The notes below the pieces were generated by a model. It was not told the DNA's origin, did not search any database, and saw only the letters and a list, made by a program, of their open reading frames with translations. Positions 5,663 to 8,575 of a stretch of 8,575 nt of DNA are shown here, one piece after another. The stretch spans positions 1 through 8,575 of the forward strand of contig CAIUEQ010000005.1 in assembly GCA_903898215.1 (NCBI GenBank), in the 5' to 3' direction. Within the stretch, counting starts at the first letter, position 1, and every line of letters starts with the position of its first letter. The position numbers and the translations under genes were made by a program. This stretch comes from an uncultured Bacteroidota bacterium (GTDB taxonomy: Bacteria > Bacteroidota > Bacteroidia > UKL13-3).

Positions 5663-6820
5663 ATGAAAAAAATCACACTTGCCATTTTATTTGCTGTATC
5701 TCTTGCTACAAGCTTAACAGCACAGATTGTTAAAAACAAAAAAGACGGACATTATAATTTTACCGTTGTTAAAAATATTGATCGAACAGAAGTTGACAAT
5801 CAAAACCGAACAGGAACCTGCTGGAGTTTTTCGTCACTTTCATTTTTCGAATCGGAAATGATTAGGATGGGAAAACCAAAAGTAAAATTTTCGGAAATGT
5901 TTGTAGTAAGAAAAGCTTATGAAGATAAAGCTGACTTATTTGTTCGTATGCAAGGAAACCATCAGTTTGCCGAAGGTGGAGAATTTCATGATATGTTAAA
6001 CGTATTTCACAAATACGGAATGATGCCACAAAATCTTTATGGTGGATTAAATTACGGAGAGAAAAAACATGTTCATGGTGAAATGGATCAGGCGCTTTCG
6101 GCATTTGTAAAAACGATTGCAAAAAATCCAAACGGAAAAATAAGTACAGCATGGAAGCCTGCATACAATGGAATTCTAGATGCTTATCTCGGAAAAGTTC
6201 CTGAAAGTTTTGAAGTTGACGGAAAGAAATACACACCTCAAACTTATGCCCAATCTTTAGGAATTAACCCAGACGATTATGTATTGATCACTTCGTTTTC
6301 TCATCATCCATTCTATAAAAAATTCATTCTTGAAGTAGCGGATAATTGGGCTATGAATGAAATGTATAATGTTCCGGTTGAAGATTTTGCATCTATTATC
6401 AGCGAATCGGTAAACAATGGTTACACAGTTGCATGGTCGAGTGATGTAAGCGAAAAATATTTTTCATTTAAAAACGGAATCGCAATTGTTCCTTCAAAAG
6501 CTTGGGATGAAATGACAAAAGAGGAAAAAGATTCTGCATTGAATTATCCGGTTGCGCAAATGAAAATCACACAAGAAATTCGTCAGGAAGCTTTCGATAA
6601 CCAAACCACTACTGATGATCATGGAATGCATATTGTTGGCGAAGTGAAAGATCAGAATGGGGCAAAATATTATATCGTAAAAAATTCGTGGGGAAAAGAT
6701 AACAATGATTGCGATGGATATTTATATGCCAGCGAAGCTTATGTGTTATACAAAAGCACAGCTATCATGGTTCACAAAAATGCTGTTCCAAAAGCTATTG
6801 CAAAAAAGTTAGGACTGTAA
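5663..6820 (+). CDS. Exported C1-family cysteine peptidase (PepC / bleomycin hydrolase type)
   Basis: A 385-residue papain-fold peptidase of the C1B group. Residues 1-20 are a typical Sec signal peptide (KK, then a hydrophobic core, cleavage probably near LTA-Q21, no lipobox). The catalytic set is visible: Gln47 as oxyanion residue and Cys53 in NQNRTGTCWSFSS, His320 in DDHGMHIVG, and Asn341 in YIVKNSWG. Cytosolic PepC and bleomycin hydrolase are about 450 residues, cytosolic, and act as aminopeptidases in a hexameric barrel. This shorter form carries a signal peptide, so it presumably works in the periplasm or outside the cell. Whether it keeps the C-terminal tail that gives aminopeptidase specificity is unclear: it ends AIAKKLGL. 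The start ATG at 5663 places the signal peptide exactly at the N-terminus, with an A/T-rich leader and no Shine-Dalgarno sequence. kbl follows after 54 bp without a terminator, so co-transcription is possible. Confidence 0.88.
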   Translation: MKKITLAILFAVSLATSLTAQIVKNKKDGHYNFTVVKNIDRTEVDNQNRTGTCWSFSSLSFFESEMIRMGKPKVKFSEMFVVRKAYEDKADLFVRMQGNHQFAEGGEFHDMLNVFHKYGMMPQNLYGGLNYGEKKHVHGEMDQALSAFVKTIAKNPNGKISTAWKPAYNGILDAYLGKVPESFEVDGKKYTPQTYAQSLGINPDDYVLITSFSHHPFYKKFILEVADNWAMNEMYNVPVEDFASIISESVNNGYTVAWSSDVSEKYFSFKNGIAIVPSKAWDEMTKEEKDSALNYPVAQMKITQEIRQEAFDNQTTTDDHGMHIVGEVKDQNGAKYYIVKNSWGKDNNDCDGYLYASEAYVLYKSTAIMVHKNAVPKAIAKKLGL

Positions 6821-6874
6821 AATAATTTAAGATTTTAGAATTACGATTTAACATTTAATATTTAAAAATCATTT

Positions 6875-8068
6875 ATGTATAACAATACTTTAAAACCGAT
6901 ATTAGAAAAAGAACTTGCAGCGATTAAAGAAGCAGGATTATTTAAAAATGAACGTATCATCACAACACCTCAGGGTGCAGTTGTAAAAACTGATGCAGGC
7001 AAAGAAGTTTTAATTTTTTGCGCCAATAATTACCTCGGACTTTCATCACATCCCCGAGTAGTTGAAGCTGCACGCAAAACTTTAGATACTCATGGTTACG
7101 GAATGTCGTCAGTGCGCTTCATTTGTGGAACTCAAGATATTCATAAAGAACTTGAAGCAAAACTTTCGAAGTTTACAGGAACAGAAGATACCATTTTATA
7201 TGCAGCATGTTTTGATGCAAACGGTGGTGTTTTTGAACCATTATTTGGTGAAGAAGATGCCATCATTTCAGATGAATTAAATCATGCTTCGATCATTGAC
7301 GGAGTGCGTTTATGCAAGGCGCAACGCTATCGGTATAAAAATTGTGATATGGCTGATCTCGAAGAACAACTCAAACAAACGCAACATTTACGCAATAGAA
7401 TTATTGTTACTGATGGTGTGTTTTCGATGGATGGTTTTGTAGCTCCGCTTGATAAAATTTGTGACCTTGCCGATAAATATAATGCGTTGGTGATGGTTGA
7501 TGAAAGCCATGCTTCAGGCTTTATTGGAAAAACCGGAAGAGGAACTTGCGAAGCAAAAGGTGTGATTGGAAGAGTTGATATTATTACCGGAACTTTAGGA
7601 AAAGCTTTGGGTGGTGCGATGGGTGGTTTTACTTCGGGTAGAAAAGAAATTATTGATATGCTTCGTCAACGCTCACGTCCGTATTTATTTTCAAACTCAT
7701 TAGCTCCGCATATTGTGGGAGCAAGTATTGCGGTGTTGGATATGTTGAGCGAAACAACTGATTTGCGTGATAAATTAGAATGGAACGTAAATTATTTTAA
7801 ACAAGGAATGCGCAAGGTTGGATTGGAATTTAAGAATGGTGATTCGGCCATTGTTCCGGTGATGTTGTATGATGCAAAACTTGCGCAAGAATACGCAAAC
7901 AAACTTCTCGAAGAAGGAATTTATGTAACAGGATTTTTCTTCCCGGTTGTGCCTAAAGGACAAGCACGCATTCGTGTACAACTATCGGCAGCACATACTC
8001 AAGCACATTTGGATAAAGCCATTGCAGCATTTGAAAAAGTTGGGAAAGAGTTGGGTGTGATAAAATAA
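6875..8068 (+). CDS. kbl: Glycine C-acetyltransferase (2-amino-3-ketobutyrate CoA ligase)
   Basis: A 397-residue PLP enzyme of the alpha-oxoamine synthase family, the same length as E. coli Kbl (398). It interconverts 2-amino-3-ketobutyrate plus CoA with glycine plus acetyl-CoA, the second step of threonine breakdown through threonine dehydrogenase. Visible features are FCANNYLGLSSHP (48-60), SVRFICGTQDIHKELE (79-94), His137 in LNHASIIDG (stacks on PLP), Asp209 and His212 in VMVDESHASG, the Schiff-base Lys243 in TGTLGKALGGAMGG, and VTGFFFPVVPKGQARIRVQ near the C-terminus. These stretches follow Kbl nearly word for word, which argues against serine palmitoyltransferase, the related enzyme that many Bacteroidota use for sphingolipids. 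The start ATG at 6875 gives the N-terminus expected for Kbl. No threonine dehydrogenase gene (tdh) is in the window. A REP-like hairpin and an intrinsic terminator follow. Confidence 0.95.
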   Translation: MYNNTLKPILEKELAAIKEAGLFKNERIITTPQGAVVKTDAGKEVLIFCANNYLGLSSHPRVVEAARKTLDTHGYGMSSVRFICGTQDIHKELEAKLSKFTGTEDTILYAACFDANGGVFEPLFGEEDAIISDELNHASIIDGVRLCKAQRYRYKNCDMADLEEQLKQTQHLRNRIIVTDGVFSMDGFVAPLDKICDLADKYNALVMVDESHASGFIGKTGRGTCEAKGVIGRVDIITGTLGKALGGAMGGFTSGRKEIIDMLRQRSRPYLFSNSLAPHIVGASIAVLDMLSETTDLRDKLEWNVNYFKQGMRKVGLEFKNGDSAIVPVMLYDAKLAQEYANKLLEEGIYVTGFFFPVVPKGQARIRVQLSAAHTQAHLDKAIAAFEKVGKELGVIK

Positions 8069-8077
8069 TTTAAATCA

Positions 8078-8092
8078 CGAGCAAGATGCTCG
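8078..8092. repeat. REP-like small hairpin CGAGCA-aga-TGCTCG
   Basis: A 6-bp G+C-rich stem (8078-8083 with 8087-8092) around a 3-base loop, nine bases after the kbl stop and with no T-tract, so it is not itself a terminator. Its G+C-rich composition contrasts with the surrounding DNA. It resembles short palindromic repeats scattered through intergenic DNA, but only one copy is in this window, so the repeat nature is inferred. Confidence 0.35.
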
Positions 8093-8137
8093 CGAGAACT
8101 AAATCGGTAAAGTAGCATTTAGTAAATATGCATAGGA

Positions 8138-8166
8138 AGTCGGGTAGTAATATCCGACTATTTTTT
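8138..8166 (+). terminator. Intrinsic terminator after kbl
   Basis: A 9-bp stem pairs AGTCGGGTA (8138-8146) with TATCCGACT (8151-8159), with one G-T wobble, around the tetraloop GTAA, which is a GNRA type. A and six T (8160-8166) follow. It lies 69 bases after the kbl stop and should end the peptidase-kbl transcript. The opposite strand has no good T-run after the hairpin. Confidence 0.8.
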
Positions 8167-8389
8167 GCCTAAATATTTTTGAAATGGAAACGTTTAAATT
8201 GAAAAAATAATTATGGTTTGTGATTAATATTTCTTTCGTTGATTTTTTTATAAGTTCAAATGAGATTATGATTCTCTTGTTTTGATTTAAAACATTTTTC
8301 TTCCACTAAGATATACCTACCTTTAAAAAAGATTTGCGCACCTGAATATTGAAAATGCTGTTACTGAAACTCTTTTAAAATTTATCAGA
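8167..8389. other. A+T-rich intergenic leader region of the lipocalin gene
   Basis: This stretch of 223 bases contains no open reading frame that I can support and no strong hairpin. Two weak -7-like words, TACCTTTA (8318-8325) and AAGATTTG (8329-8336), each miss TAnnTTTG at one fixed position. Neither has a TTG at the right -33 distance. Either could serve the lipocalin gene, with a leader of about 50-65 nt, but the evidence is weak. Confidence 0.4.
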
Positions 8390-8575
8390 ATGAATATGAT
8401 GAAAACTAAAATCGTTAATATTTTTATTCTAACAATGCTATTAACCACTACGATGACAAAATCACAAACACTTCAAACTGTTCCTCATGTTGATTTGAAA
8501 AAATATATGGGCAAATGGTACGAAATAGCATCGTATCCTCAAGTTTTTCAGAAAGGATGTAATTGCACTACTGCC
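8390..8575 (+). CDS. Blc-type lipocalin, exported (partial, C-terminus off the right edge)
   Basis: Sixty-two codons run open to the window edge. The N-terminus is a signal peptide: NMMKTK, a hydrophobic stretch (about residues 8-22), then TKSQ with a likely cleavage near Ser24. After it VDLKKYMGKWYEIASYPQVF (34-53) and QKGCNCTTA contain the lipocalin first conserved region, the GxWYEIA motif with Gly41 and Trp43, which lies at the entry of the beta-barrel. The family binds small hydrophobic ligands, and E. coli Blc is an outer-membrane lipoprotein that binds lysophospholipids. No lipobox cysteine follows this signal peptide, so the product looks soluble in the periplasm or secreted. Three Met codons (8390, 8396, 8399) are possible starts. 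MKTK at 8399 would give the most typical signal peptide, while 8390 is the longest. About two thirds of the protein is missing. Confidence 0.85.
   Translation, partial: MNMMKTKIVNIFILTMLLTTTMTKSQTLQTVPHVDLKKYMGKWYEIASYPQVFQKGCNCTTA

Noticed and set aside
6821..6874. Possible terminator or promoter between the peptidase and kbl
   Set aside because: I found only weak A/T pairings without a G+C stem, and no TAnnTTTG match.
6875..8068. Serine palmitoyltransferase as an alternative identity for the PLP enzyme
   Set aside because: The active-site and C-terminal blocks (SVRFICGTQD, TGTLGKALGGAMGG, VTGFFFPVVPKGQARIR) are those of Kbl rather than the sphingolipid enzyme.
1..8575. A defence island, secretion system, CRISPR array, prophage or transposon
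   Set aside because: Every long open frame was read on both strands. All belong to housekeeping or envelope families, and no array of regular repeats, transposase or integrase motif was seen.

Overview
The window looks like ordinary chromosomal DNA from a member of the Bacteroidota. It is A+T-rich, has almost no Shine-Dalgarno sequences, carries promoter-like TAnnTTTG elements, and encodes a very large DUF2723 membrane protein typical of that phylum. No rRNA, tRNA, CRISPR array, transposase, integrase or phage gene was seen. I did not find a novel multi-gene system. The points worth following up are mostly in the intergenic DNA and in the DUF2723 protein.

Layout, left to right. Positions 1-186 (minus) hold the N-terminal 62 residues of a FeoA ferrous-iron transport protein that runs off the left edge. 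A 105-bp divergent intergenic region with two overlapping candidate promoters follows. Next is a GT2-like glycosyltransferase (292-1170, plus) that must start at TTG. It converges on rlmB (1172-1936, minus), a 23S rRNA 2'-O-ribose methyltransferase, with one base between the stop codons. Upstream of rlmB on the same strand, and separated from it by a strong intrinsic terminator (1974-2010), is a 1063-residue DUF2723 protein (2043-5234, minus), a polytopic GT-C-type candidate protein O-glycosyltransferase.

A 428-bp divergent intergenic region (5235-5662) follows. It contains a perfect TAnnTTTG element for the DUF2723 gene, three copies of TTTCCTATAA and an 18-bp perfect palindrome. On the plus strand come an exported C1-family (PepC/bleomycin-hydrolase type) cysteine peptidase (5663-6820) and kbl, glycine C-acetyltransferase (6875-8068). 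They are 54 bp apart with no terminator between them and so may be co-transcribed. After kbl there is a small REP-like hairpin (8078-8092) and a clear intrinsic terminator (8138-8166). A 223-bp gap then leads to the first 62 residues of an exported Blc-type lipocalin (8390 onward), cut by the right edge.

Functionally the genes are a mix: iron uptake, glycan transfer (two unrelated enzymes), rRNA modification, peptide breakdown and threonine/glycine metabolism, and a lipid-binding envelope protein. The only pair with a plausible shared task is the peptidase with kbl (peptide breakdown feeding amino-acid catabolism), and that is inference from proximity.
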